64,000 nt of DNA from Immersiella caudata (Eukaryota > Ascomycota > Sordariomycetes > Sordariales > Lasiosphaeriaceae): assembly GCA_030512335.1 (NCBI GenBank), contig JAULSU010000001.1, positions 7,564,001-7,628,000 of the forward strand, read 5' to 3'. A program made the translations under genes and the position numbers. The notes beneath the pieces are model-generated. The model was not told where the DNA came from. It did no database searches and saw only the letters and a list, made by a program, of their open reading frames with translations. Below, piece by piece: positions 10,140 to 20,182 of this stretch (position 1 is the stretch's first letter; the number at the start of each line of letters is the position of its first letter).

Positions 10140-11586
10140 ATGCAGGGAGCGATACACCTGGCGCTGCTCGCCTTCGCGGCGACAGCAAGTTCGGAGACGG
10201 TGAAGAGAGAGACCGCCAGGTACTGCCCCGGTGGGACCGACATTTGCTTCTCTGAGTCTCGGGTTGCTGCTCACGATATCACCTTTCGCATTGCGATCCC
10301 CGAGGCTGCGGCAGCCCCCTTCGATGTCTTGCTGCAGATCGTCGCTCCCGCATCTGTCGCCTGGGCCAGCATTGCCTGGGGTGGGCAGATGACGCGAAAC
10401 CCGCTCACCGTTGCGTGGCCGAGCGGGCAAACCGCCGTGGTGTCGTCCCGATGGGCAAAGTGAGTACTGCGACCTGTGTTGTGAGCTTTGCTGATCGAGT
10501 CGAAGCGGCCGAGTCCTTCCCACCGCGTATGCAGGCACAACGTACACAACCCTGCCCACGACCAAGGCGAACGCAACTCACTGGCAGCTCGACGTCCTCT
10601 GCAATGGGTGCAGCCAGTGGGCCAACGGAGCCCTCAACCCCAACGGCGAGGCCCTCTTCGCGTGGGCCAAGGGAAGCCGTGCTCCCAATAACGCCGCGCT
10701 GAACACGTCCAACTTCGCCTACCACGATGCCCACGGAACCTGGTCCCACGATCTGACGGCGGCCCGCATTCCAAAGGGCGTGTTTGACGCGCTCGCGTAC
10801 GGTCTCTCCGAGGAAGCCCCGGCCTCCAGCGTAGCATCGGCTCCCCCAGCAGTCGCAACATCCGCCGCCACTCTCCCGGCCCCGGTCACCAGCGTCGCAT
10901 CGTCCGTGCCCGCCGTCGCAACCTCGATCGCTACCGTCCCGGCTCCGGTGCCCACCGTTGCTTCGTCCATCGTAGCAACCTCCATCATCGCGACCTCCAT
11001 CGCAACTCTCCCGGCTCCTTCCGCCGTCGCCCCAACTCTCCTTCCCACCTCGCCCGGACTCCCCCTGACATCCGTCTCCTTTGTCAGCGGCATCCCCGAC
11101 GTCCCCCTCCCGACCGTCGGGCTCCCGACCTCGGCATTCATCACTGCCACCCTCCCGACCTCCCCCTTCGTCTTCACCTCGGTCGCGACCGTCCCCGCCA
11201 TCACCCGCACCACCCGCACCCGCATTGCCAGCTCTGTGGTCCCCACCCGCGTGACTGTCCTCCCCGGCCCCAACGAGCCCCGCCTATCCACCACCTTTGT
11301 AATCATCACCACGCGCGTGACAACCCGCCGCCCGACATCCACTCGTCTCGTCGTCCCGACCACGCGAGAGCCCCCAGTTGTGACAGTCACCGTGACAAGG
11401 ACGACGCAGGCTGCGCAGCCGACTCAGGTGGTACAGCCGCCGGTAGGAGGTCCACCGTGGGCGGGAGGTCGCCGTCCGGGTCCTCCCGGAAGGGGTGGTC
11501 CCCCGTGGGCGAAGGGGAAGGGGAAGGGGAAGGGCGGTAGGGGCGGTCGTCCGTGGGGAGAGGAGGAGGAGGGTGAGGAGTATTAG
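10140..11586 (+). CDS. Secreted AA8 cytochrome-b (CDH-type haem) domain protein with Ser/Thr/Pro-rich tail
   Basis: AA8 domains are extracellular b-type haem electron-transfer modules, best known from cellobiose dehydrogenase (CDH), where they feed electrons to lytic polysaccharide monooxygenases. Exon 1 (10140-10459) has a signal peptide, then YCPGGTDICFSE, VLLQIVAPASVAWASIAWGG and GGQMTRNPL, whose Met fits the haem ligand. A 46-nt intron (10460-10505; GTGAGT, CTGAT branch, AAG acceptor) restores the family pattern RWANGRVLPTAYAGTTYTTL in exon 2 (10506-11586). The second haem ligand is expected in FAYHDAHGTWSH. CNGC fits the domain's disulphide. After about residue 230 comes a long Val/Ala/Ser/Thr/Pro region with VASS/VATS-like repeats, then a Gly/Pro/Lys-rich end and an acidic tail. 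There is no flavin dehydrogenase domain, cellulose-binding module or membrane anchor. About 466 residues. Confidence 0.85.
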
Positions 11587-12066
11587 ATGCGTTGGTTGAG
11601 GGTAGGTGGGTTGGGATGGGTGATGGAAGTAATGATGGCTTTGGCGGCGGTTGCATCTTTGTACTTGTAGTTGGAGAACAATGAGTTGTCGTTGAAGTGC
11701 GCGGTTCGTTGTTGGCCAAGTAGGCAGTGGGGCATTGTGCTGGAACGTGCTGGGGAGGGACGGTTCCCCATTACCCGAGGTACCCGAGGTACGAAGGCTC
11801 CGGCCACAAGAAAGAGTCCGTTTGGCTAGTGCGCTGAGCGGAACTAACACTGGCAAAAGGCCTTCTTCAAATGTTAATAGGGCCTTTTAAAATATTTACA
11901 AGGCATTCCAAGATGTGTAAAATAAAAGAAAAAAAAATGGAAAAAAAAAACGTCGCTTCTGATGCAGCTGATGCCGGCCTGCGTTATCCCTTCACGTCCC
12001 CCGACTAACTTGCATCCCCAGCTTCATTGTCGACCCTCCGCTAGAGCTATCCCCCGCATTTACGAA
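11587..12066. other. Intergenic stretch
   Basis: 3' region of the AA8 gene with an A-rich patch (11922-11950). No gene seen. Confidence 0.5.
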
Positions 12067-12669
12067 ATGGCCGGCAAGAGATCCGCAAAAGGCGGCATGG
12101 CTGATCAGCCTAGTGCTAAAAAGAGCAAGCCGACAGCAAGCGCCGGCGCGATGGGCGAGGTACAAAGGATGCAGATTTTCCTCCCCGCGCTTGAGGAGGG
12201 CAAGCTTATACGTAGGCCCAGATGGCAGCGTTGTTGTCAACGCCGCCAAAGACGAGGCCGGAAGCGAAAGTCGATGCCCCGTCTGACCCCCGAACAGGAA
12301 GCCAAACAGCAGCAACCTCCCTCCTAAACCAACGCTCCAAAGCTGATCGCGGCCGCTGAGAAGTACAAGGAGATTGGGGAGAGCTTAGAACAACAGCTAG
12401 TGGAGGTGAATAAGGAGATGATGATTGGCAAGATCGGGGGTCTCCCCTTCTTCGAGGAGGAGAGTTTCCGCGAGATGCTCCTGGCGAGCGACCCGGAATG
12501 GAGTTATGCGCATGAAGAGCTGCTTCTCCAGCAATGGCAAGCCGACCCCCTTCGAAAGCACCTACAAGACCAATTCCCAGGTAAAGTGAATGACCAGACG
12601 ACTCTATGGAGGATTTTCTGCCAGTTCTTTCAATGCACACCTATCGAACTTATCGGTGTTGGCACATAA
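12067..12669 (+). pseudogene. Orphan reading frame of 200 codons broken by one TAA
   Basis: From the ATG at 12067 one frame runs to 12669, interrupted only by TAA at 12325-12327. The part before the stop is basic (GKRSAKGG, AKKSKP, RRGRKRKS). The part after it continues in the same frame as a credible helical, acidic protein (KLIAAAEKYKEIGESLEQQL, then FFEEESFREMLLASDPEW and LLQQWQADPLRKHLQ). The stop could be a C-to-T change of CAA (Gln). Alternatively an intron (possible donor GTACAAAGG at about 12160) could skip it. No family recognised. It may be a recently inactivated orphan gene or a real gene with one intron. Confidence 0.4.
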
Positions 12670-14122
12670 ACCAAGGCCGGTATGCAAAAGAGTGAATTTC
12701 ACGACGTACTACAAACAGCTCCCACTACGGCTGTTCCATCACCTTTGTGAGAGGGAACCATCTAGCGCTAGCGACGGTGCTCTAGCTTACTGCAATTATT
12801 ACTGCCGACGGCAGCACGGAGGACCTGGCCACTGGTCGACACCACCGACTCCAAGTTCGTCGAAAAGCTAGTGCAGATAATTCATCAAGAGTCGACCAAG
12901 CCCCCCTGCGAACCGAAAGAGCGCGATGGGTCTCTGCCACAAAGTCAGGTTCCATTTCAAAGGGAGAACGCGACCCCGCCCCTTTTACAAGCTGTTCAGG
13001 GCCATATTTAATCGCCACAAACACCCAACAGGAGCCCGGATAGCCAATCGTGTAGGGATCGCTTATTGACAAGCCGTATCTCGTTACGATGGATATTTTG
13101 GACGCGGTCGCCGAAGCGATCAACGCTACAGGTACATATGGCAAGCCAGCTGCGCTGCCCGTTGAGCTGGAGGGCTGGGTGGCCAACCTTGGCTGCAGCG
13201 AACGGTCTTGGCTAACGCAAGACAGCATGCTTGAGCACTTGGCTATGTCTGTCTTGAACGAGAAAAGGAAGAGGGCGGCGCTGTTGAGAATGGAGGCAGC
13301 GGATGCCGGTGAGCCTCTGGGATCCGCTCACTCGATTTCGCGCGAACCCGAGGAGCGTCGACACCAGAAGCGCTCGAGCCTTGGAGTGCTTTTTGGCGTC
13401 CGCCGCAAGCGCCCTGCCCACCAGAGTGCTGGCAGCAGCTCGCTTTGCCGCCTTGACATACTGCCGCAAATCGGTGCGCTTGGACGGATCCTTATCCCAC
13501 AAATGTTAGTTGGACGCAATTGAAATTGATAAACTTATTACTTACGACTGGCACCTTGACACATTTGCAGAGGCGTTTGTAAATGAAGTAGGGAAATTTG
13601 CCGAGTGTCTCTGGAATTGCGAGGATATGAGGATGAAGTTTGGCACATGAGTTCCGCAGCCTCTTTTTTTTTGGGGGGGGGGGGGGCTTGTGCGCGGTGC
13701 GGTTGCCAAACTGAAAGGGCACGCACCAACGTCCAATCACCTGACCTCGAAGGCCACGCCCCTCCATGTCCCTTCTCCCTCCTCCTTGAGAGCACGGTTC
13801 CCTCGTCCCTATCGGGGTGTCTGGTCCCAGCAAGCTGCCTGAAGCCTGCGTCAACCCCGAGACCCCCTGTGGTTTGGGTGATGACAAACACGGCGTAATA
13901 GTCGTCTGTAATTTCAAGGTGCGCCATGGTCGCAGCTAGTACAGGGTGTCGATGGCTATCCATACATGCATCACAACACCCGGCTTTTCCTTCTGAGCCC
14001 CCTTGCGCAGAAACTTTCGGAAGAGGGAATGTGCTCCCTATTGTTCACATTTTCGCGAATATTTGGAAGCAACCTATAAGAATCTATTTCCAGTGATATT
14101 TCCAGTGACCTATTTACCGTAC
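12670..14122. other. Decayed or non-coding stretch with a G14 tract
   Basis: Short protein-like segments appear in different plus-strand frames, for example FVEKLVQIIHQES near 12860 and MDILDAVAEAINATG from 13089, but they do not join into one gene. A T9G14 run lies at 13664-13686. I take this as remnants of one or more dead orphan genes. The right end carries the 3' flank of the NADPH oxidase. Confidence 0.4.
13673..13686. repeat. Poly-G tract (14 nt) preceded by T9
   Basis: Homopolymer run in non-coding sequence. Confidence 0.9.
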
Positions 14123-16207
14123 CTAACCGAACACCTCCATCATGAAGTGATACTCTATCTTGCTCCCATCCTCCCTACCCCTGGCGCTCAACAAGCGGCA
14201 ACGATCAGCCAGAATCTCGCCCACAACTGGTGTCCCGCAAAAGAACACGCCAACCTTGAACTCTTCATCCATCTGATCGGGGTCCTTCTCAACCAAGACG
14301 GCCTTGTACCGTTTCATCTCCTCGTAATGGTGATCGAGAATCCTCACGAAATTAGGACGCCCAAAATGTGTGGGATTTAAGAGCCCCGTCAGCGGACTTG
14401 TCGGATTTTCGGGGGTGCGGTGCATCTCGAGCAGCCACCGATAAACGTGCGTTGCTATCTGGTCGCGCTTTTGGGTGATGTGCGTGTGGATGCGGACATC
14501 GAGGTGCGCCTGCTCGTCGTGCTCGGCGTGCCACTGCTGACTCCGGGAAACGCGGTTCAGAAGGTCCGATAGCCACAGAAGGCTGTTGCGGTCGCGGACG
14601 GTCCAGTGGAAGTCGATGCGCCGGTAATCAGGGGCGAACGTGGTTGGGTCGCGGTCTCCGCTGCCGCCTTGCATGAGCGTATCTCGGGGTTTTGTGGCGG
14701 CTCTTGCCTTCTCGAGAACTGCGCCTTGGTGTTCTTTGTCGTCCTTTTCCTGGAGGTCAACGAGAATCCCCGAAAAGGGGGTGACTCCAATCCCGGAACC
14801 CACGACGATGCTGTGGCTGAAGTCATAGAATCGCTGCGCTGGTGCTCCGAACGGCCCATTGACGCCAATTTGAATTGCGGTCTCTTTTCCAAGCTCTTCT
14901 CCGCAGAGCTCCCTGAGCTTGGAGGTCCAGTTCCCGTCTGTTTTGATGTGAAGCTGAAACTCCTTTCCGATGCACGTAGATACGGTGAAAGGATGCCACT
15001 GAAAGCGACTGAGCTTTGGCACCTGGAGAAAAACGTACTGTCCTGCTTGGTACTGCCAGATCCTCTCGCCGGGTATGGAGGCTTTGATGAGAACCGTTTC
15101 TTTGTCGAGGGCTTGAATCGTGGCTGGCACAAGCTGGCGAAAACCCAAGTAAACCCGCACCACCCTCTCAGTGAGAACGAGCAGAGTGGGAAACGCAAGC
15201 CAGTAGCCAAACATTGGCCATTGCAACAACCCAGCCGTTCCATGAGCCATTAGAAGTCCGATGATCGGATACATGAGCAGATGGCCCAGCTGGAATGCTT
15301 CGTAGCTCTTCTTCCTGACCTGGGGAATGCTCAGCAGGCAGAGAATGTAGAAAAGACCAAGCGCAGCAAGTCCTGTGAAGCCTGGGAGCGAACGGACATA
15401 GGCGATATAGGGTCTAGGGACTGCATCGGGGCCCAGGAGCAGCGCCACTGTGTCTTCATTCTCCGGTCGACTGCCCCACACAAAGGACCCAGAGAGATGT
15501 CCGATGGCATGCAGCGTCGCCAGCGTCACGGCAACACATGAGATCGTAATGTGAAAAGCCTGTGACATGTCCCAGTTGATGAACCTCGAGATGTAATAGG
15601 ATCGCCGGAGGAAGGTTGAGAGGTACCGAGACATGCTGAGAATGAGGAAGAAGAATGTCGGATACAGCGTGCCCGCGCAGGTCTTTGCCAGCACGACGCC
15701 CCAGCCAAATGCGCGTGTGTAGTGTTCGCCCGTGAGGTACTTGACAAGCTGCCAGATCCCAAACGTGAGCTGCATCGAGATGACGAGAGCGAGAAACACA
15801 ATCTCAGGCCCGTGTACAGCCCAGTAGGACCGTATCCGCCGAAAAATGCCCAGCTTGCTCAGGTATGTTTTCTGGTCAACGCCCGTCTCCTTGTCTTGTT
15901 TCAGACTTGGTATCTTCCAAGATCGCACGCGGTCGGCGAACTCATCGCGGGGTATGCGGTTTTTGTCAGAGCCAATGATCTTGCGCAGGAAGGCGTGGCG
16001 CTTGGCATCATCATTATTGTCATGGTGGAGGTGGTGTGGCGAGGGGCTGGGCGCGATCTCGGCGTGGACTTGGTCCAGCTTCCTTTCCACCTCGTCGTAG
16101 TCAATCATTCCATCGCCATTGTGGTCAAGGTCGTCAAGAAATGCCTTGACTTCGTCGTCGGTGAGGTATTGGACATCTCCCCAGGGAGCTGTGCCATCCC
16201 TAGCCAT
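14123..16207 (-). CDS. NADPH oxidase with EF-hand (fungal NoxC-like)
   Basis: Transfers electrons from cytosolic NADPH via FAD and two haems across the membrane to O2, producing superoxide for signalling. One exon. I choose the ATG at 16207 (694 residues: MARDGTAPWGDVQYL); an ATG at 16384 would add 59 Arg/Pro-rich residues of less credible sequence. An EF-hand loop DLDHNGDGMIDYDEVE lies near residue 28. Membrane segments carry the paired haem His in FHITIS/LHAIGH and LGHLLMY/MAHGTA. HPFTVST is the FAD site, GPFGAP and GSGIGVTPFSG belong to NADPH binding, FFCGTPVVGEIL is the conserved Cys motif, and the protein ends with YHFMMEVFG. The calcium-binding N-terminus argues for NoxC rather than NoxA or NoxB. 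A His-rich insert with SPHHLHHDNND follows the EF-hand. The gene is intact although its neighbours are decayed. Confidence 0.9.
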   Translation of the reverse strand: MARDGTAPWGDVQYLTDDEVKAFLDDLDHNGDGMIDYDEVERKLDQVHAEIAPSPSPHHLHHDNNDDAKRHAFLRKIIGSDKNRIPRDEFADRVRSWKIPSLKQDKETGVDQKTYLSKLGIFRRIRSYWAVHGPEIVFLALVISMQLTFGIWQLVKYLTGEHYTRAFGWGVVLAKTCAGTLYPTFFFLILSMSRYLSTFLRRSYYISRFINWDMSQAFHITISCVAVTLATLHAIGHLSGSFVWGSRPENEDTVALLLGPDAVPRPYIAYVRSLPGFTGLAALGLFYILCLLSIPQVRKKSYEAFQLGHLLMYPIIGLLMAHGTAGLLQWPMFGYWLAFPTLLVLTERVVRVYLGFRQLVPATIQALDKETVLIKASIPGERIWQYQAGQYVFLQVPKLSRFQWHPFTVSTCIGKEFQLHIKTDGNWTSKLRELCGEELGKETAIQIGVNGPFGAPAQRFYDFSHSIVVGSGIGVTPFSGILVDLQEKDDKEHQGAVLEKARAATKPRDTLMQGGSGDRDPTTFAPDYRRIDFHWTVRDRNSLLWLSDLLNRVSRSQQWHAEHDEQAHLDVRIHTHITQKRDQIATHVYRWLLEMHRTPENPTSPLTGLLNPTHFGRPNFVRILDHHYEEMKRYKAVLVEKDPDQMDEEFKVGVFFCGTPVVGEILADRCRLLSARGREDGSKIEYHFMMEVFG

Positions 16208-17699
16208 CGGGTGGTCGGTTCGAGGGGCTGGAATTGTTGGATGGAGATTGTAGGTGCTTGAGGAAGTCTTGATGAATCGCGTCGCGGGGGGGTGGAGGGG
16301 CTGCTTGATTTTAAAATGGGAGACGCGAGTTGGATCCAGTGCCGCCAAGTTCTGCCAGCGACGCCAAGCAACTTGGCGGCGCATCAAACTGGTTGAGAAT
16401 GCTCAGCATCTTGGCCAATCGTCATAGCACCTCCAGCTTGCCAAGGCCTGTGGAACGGCTCTCCTCTGGGGGTGGGAGAGTCCAAAGTGGCAGCAAAATC
16501 ATTGGGCTGGGCTTGTAGCGCCAACCGGGCTCCCTCTGGCAGGGGACAAGCTGTTCTCGGTAGCGATCAGTCCCAGCGTCCGGGTTGCCTGCGCGTGGCG
16601 AGTCAGGCTAATGACAAAAGGCTCAGCGGGATAGTATTCAAAACTTAGAGCTGTGTGGGGGGTCTCCTTGGCTGGAAGAATGACTCTAGGTATTTGGGTC
16701 GCTGTGGCCGGAGCGGCAGGTGAAAAAAATGTGCCGGCGTCTTAACTGGGCGGCCACCTGCTAACTCGTCAATTTTCTTTTTCGTTGACAGCTAGGCTTC
16801 TGATTGGTTCCGTTCAAAATTATCGGAAAGTTAAAAGACGATATTGTGTGGGGACGGGAGTTGACTCGAGCAGTCTTCTTCAAGAGCTTCGGAATGTCGA
16901 AGTTCGGAGACGAAGGGGAGACTCTAGAACCCAGAAATAATCGGCACAAAATCCCAGAAGCTCACGCAGACGTCATTTGGGCTAATGACTCGATCGCCGC
17001 AGTTTACGGGTTAGCCTTGTCTAAGGAATAACTTGCCTCATGAGTAGAAAGCATATGTGTGTGGTAGGCGCACTGCCGGGGGGGGAGTTTGAGATGACTG
17101 GAGAACAGGTCAGTAAGTAATGCCAGCTGTAAAAGGTACACGAAAAGAAACAATAAACATGCTCTTTGGGGTCCTGGACAGGGCAGCTTCTTGTGGCGGA
17201 CGGTGCGCAATTTTTCGTCATGTCTAGGACAGGGTAGTTTAGCGTCAACCCTAGGACGGTGTTGTTCGTACCAAGTTTAGGTGAAGCCTTGTGCATAACC
17301 ACCGGTTCGTCGGATTAAGCTGCGCTGTGGCCGTGACCCTGGATCGACACAGGTGACAAGTGAGACAGTGGTGAACTTGCCATTCTGAGATGAGAACTAT
17401 GGCCTAGTTATTTAGCAGGCAGAAGCCTTCAGACGATGCCCTAATATTCTACCCCACACTGACCAACGCAGAGACCTGGTCTCAACTTGGCTTGTAGCCA
17501 ACTCCACCTCGCCGACATCAGCTCAGACCAAATCGCTGTCGCAACCTTGCCTCACCCAACAACGCAATTTCAACAACGCCAAAATAGACGACACTTCCGC
17601 ACTGCCAAACCTGCCTCCTGATGTGGAACAAGAGGTAGCCCGCACGAGGCTCGCCTGGAGAGCGGTCCAGAAAACAGCTGCGGACCCTCCAAGCCACCG
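16208..17699. other. Intergenic stretch
   Basis: Promoter side of the NADPH oxidase, then about 1.2 kb with no coherent frame. Nothing else is seen apart from short unsupported open frames. Confidence 0.5.
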
Positions 17700-18679
17700 T
17701 TTCGGGCCTTGGCCTAAACCTCGAAGATGTGGGACTCAGGAGTATCATCCCCACCAAAGAGGAGAGCGGCACCAATTCCGACACCAGTTCCGGGGTGTCG
17801 GTCCTGTCAGCAAATGATGATATGGACTGCGTTGTCTCCTTGATGGCATCACCTCCCGATGACCTCAAAGCGAGGAAGGATTTGCTTCTGTTCAAGGGAG
17901 ATGATGACCGTCGCATATATGGTATGGCTGCCCGCCTTGTCCCAGGTCATTGATAACACTGAATGTCTTGTACAGACTGCGTTGTCCACACATTTCCGCA
18001 ACAACACTTTGAAGCGGTGCCAGTTTCGGATATTTGGAGCAGGATCCCTGCTGACTTGTTGGGCCGGGAGACTTGGGTCTCTTTACTTTCGGACTTTCAG
18101 TGCAAGCTGACACCGGAATTTCTGGCAGCCAGGCTACACCACGTATGGTCAGCTTCCCACGAGCAAGCGGAACCACAAGAAGCTCTTCGCGGATCTCTGG
18201 ACGACCGGCTCGAGGTCGTAACAAGGGCGCTAAGCAAAGGGGACCAGAATAACTCGCTGTGGCGCATCGGCCATGCGCAGGCGTGTTATCACCTTGCAAT
18301 CCTGTACCACGAGAAGCGGCCAATCGGGAAGGAGAATCTTCGCTCTAGGATTGGCAATCCCGAGAACAAGGCAAAGGCTCAGGCTGAGCGCCGAGCTTGC
18401 TGCCGCGTACCTACTGTTGAACAGCGTGAACGGCCGCCAGAAGCTATGTCTTTGGTCAGCCATTGGGCTGCACTTACCCACTCATCGGGTCTCGGGGCCG
18501 AGCCCTTGGTAGGTCAGGTGCCCCGCTTCGTCGAGGTCGAAGGTGGAAGGGACGTCCTGCACCTGGCCAAGGGCGGCAGAGAGCGCTCTCACTTCCACAT
18601 CAACCATGCGAGGAGCTTTGCCCTACATTCCATGCACTTTCGGTTGTTTCTGCTCTCAACCCTTGGAATTTCCACATAA
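17700..18679 (+). CDS. Orphan gene or remnant, two exons, uncertain ends
   Basis: A protein-like frame (TLQATVSGLGLNLEDVGLRS, then ASPPDDLKARKDLLLFKGDD) runs to 17921. A 54-nt intron with GTATGG donor and TACAG acceptor (17922-17975) joins it to DCVVHTFPQQHFEAVPVSDI and GRETWVSLLSDFQCKL, ending at 18679. The start is not clear: an upstream TAG lies in the frame near 17635. From about 18400 a second frame (AELAAAYLLLNSVNGRQKL) looks more protein-like, so a frameshift or another intron is likely. No family recognised. Probably a decaying orphan gene. Confidence 0.35.
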
Positions 18680-18686
18680 AATTGAG

Positions 18687-19259
18687 GAACGCCTTCGTTC
18701 TACAATCGCCGCCAAAGACGTCGCTCCCGATCGCTTCCGTCAAGGATCCCTCCCAGGTAAGCCCGATTGTGTGACGAGCCCGTACCGCCGTTCTCTGCTT
18801 TTGCTGACCTGACATTCTATAGGGGACCCCGCAGAGACTATCACTGATCGAGTGCCTGCCGCCCGAGATCGTTTGAGTATTTGCGACTTTCTCCCAGCGG
18901 AGTGGCGCATCACTCTCGCGCTCACCAGTCGCACCATGCTGGCCAAGACCCGCGGTGTTGGTACCGATACCCGTAACATCGTTGATGATGCTTTCGACCC
19001 CGATGCCAAATAAAGCATCTATTCCAACGACAGCGACGAAGGCCCGGCCAATCCTTATTCACGAAAACTGCTTTTGAACGCACTGGAGCGAGACAGCGCC
19101 TCCCTAATTGTCTACGAGCTATGCGCAAAGCTACACACGCCTGCCTGGAAAGAGGGCTGCATTCGGCCATGCAGCACACTTAAGACCTCCATTCCGATTC
19201 TCGTAGGTGGCTATAAGTATCGCATCACAAAGCCATTCGTTCGCGCCGCATCAGCATAG
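18687..19259 (+). pseudogene. Orphan reading frame with intron and a premature TAA
   Basis: The frame IEERLRSTIAAKDVAPDRF is joined by a good intron (GTAAGC donor at about 18757, CTGAC branch, TATAG acceptor at 18822) to DPAETITDRVPAARDRLSIC and WRITLALTSRTMLAKTRG. It then meets TAA at 19011-19013. The same frame goes on to 19259 with NPYSRKLLLNALERDSASL and VYELCAKLHTPAWKEG. A C-to-T change of CAA would explain the stop, as in the frame at 12067-12669. It may be the 3' half of the gene to its left. No known domain. Confidence 0.4.
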
Positions 19260-19795
19260 GCCAAACGTGGCTTAGAATTGGATCTCAGTCGTCTGCTGGG
19301 CACGGTCGCCTATTCAACGGTGGGGAGCGTGCCTCGGACAGACTTCAAGTTCTTTGGAAGGGCCGAGGCAGCTATTGTGCTCGTACCAGATCCTCCGTGC
19401 TTCTGACCAGGCGTGGATTTCCCCGCGTTGGGAGTGAAGCAAGAATTCGTGCTCGCGATGAGTCGCTTTCACAGTGGGGCAACACCCACTTTCCATAACA
19501 TTGCTGTCATGGAGTGGCTGTTGAATCAAGTTTCTGCGAGTGGATTCATTCTACCAAAGGATTTTCACATAGTTAATCCCGTGTAGTCCGACTTTAACTG
19601 TCCTGCGTGCCTTCGGGGCAACCGGCGGGAATGTAGTATTGGACACGAGATGCTGTATGACTGTTGGAGCACTGTCGACTCAACCCTATACGGCCGTCAA
19701 GAGGACATGTTACGCAACTTTACGCCTACCCTGAGGTATATGCTCACACATCCATTGCCGTGCAACACATGTAGCACAACAACAACTTCCAGAGG

Positions 19796-20182
19796 ATGTT
19801 TTGCGGCCGCTCTGATGGGGCTCCTGCTTGTCGCGCGATGGACTGCTCGATGATTGTCGTTGATCTGGGGTACACAGGCGATGGTCAGGCTGGACGTGCC
19901 TTCATCTTCACCGTCTGGATAGACTTCGGCAAGGGTAGGAAGCTGGAAACGCGGCTGGCCGACTGGACATGGAAATCGCATAAAACTGGGTGCGCCGGTG
20001 TCGACGACCACATCCGGAACGAGGCCTTGGGCGAATGCTACTCGGAGGACTCTGAAACGGGCTGGTTCCTTCCGGGGAGCATCTGCAGCCCATTTGAGCG
20101 CATCCCTTGGGAGAGCGTCTACATTCCGCATATAATAAACCGACGAGGTGGTCCGGCAGCTCCTGAAAGAGCGACCATATAG
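19796..20182 (+). CDS. Hypothetical 128-residue frame
   Basis: ATG at 19796. The sequence is Gly/Asp/Trp-rich (VDLGYTGDGQAGRAFIFTVW, FGKGRKLETRLADWTW) with several Cys. The antisense strand is also open over most of this region, which lowers confidence. No domain is recognised and the left flank shows no clear exon. Confidence 0.25.
   Translation: MFCGRSDGAPACRAMDCSMIVVDLGYTGDGQAGRAFIFTVWIDFGKGRKLETRLADWTWKSHKTGCAGVDDHIRNEALGECYSEDSETGWFLPGSICSPFERIPWESVYIPHIINRRGGPAAPERATI

Noticed and set aside
10719..11390. Val/Thr/Arg-rich minus-strand frame opposite the AA8 tail
   Set aside because: Low-complexity antisense of the Ser/Thr/Pro-rich tail.
14606..15253. 215-codon plus-strand frame opposite the NADPH oxidase
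   Set aside because: Antisense shadow of the FAD/NADPH domain.
16208..16384. N-terminal extension of the NADPH oxidase from the ATG at 16384
   Set aside because: Kept only as an alternative: the extra 59 residues are Arg/Pro-rich and the ATG at 16207 begins directly before the EF-hand region.
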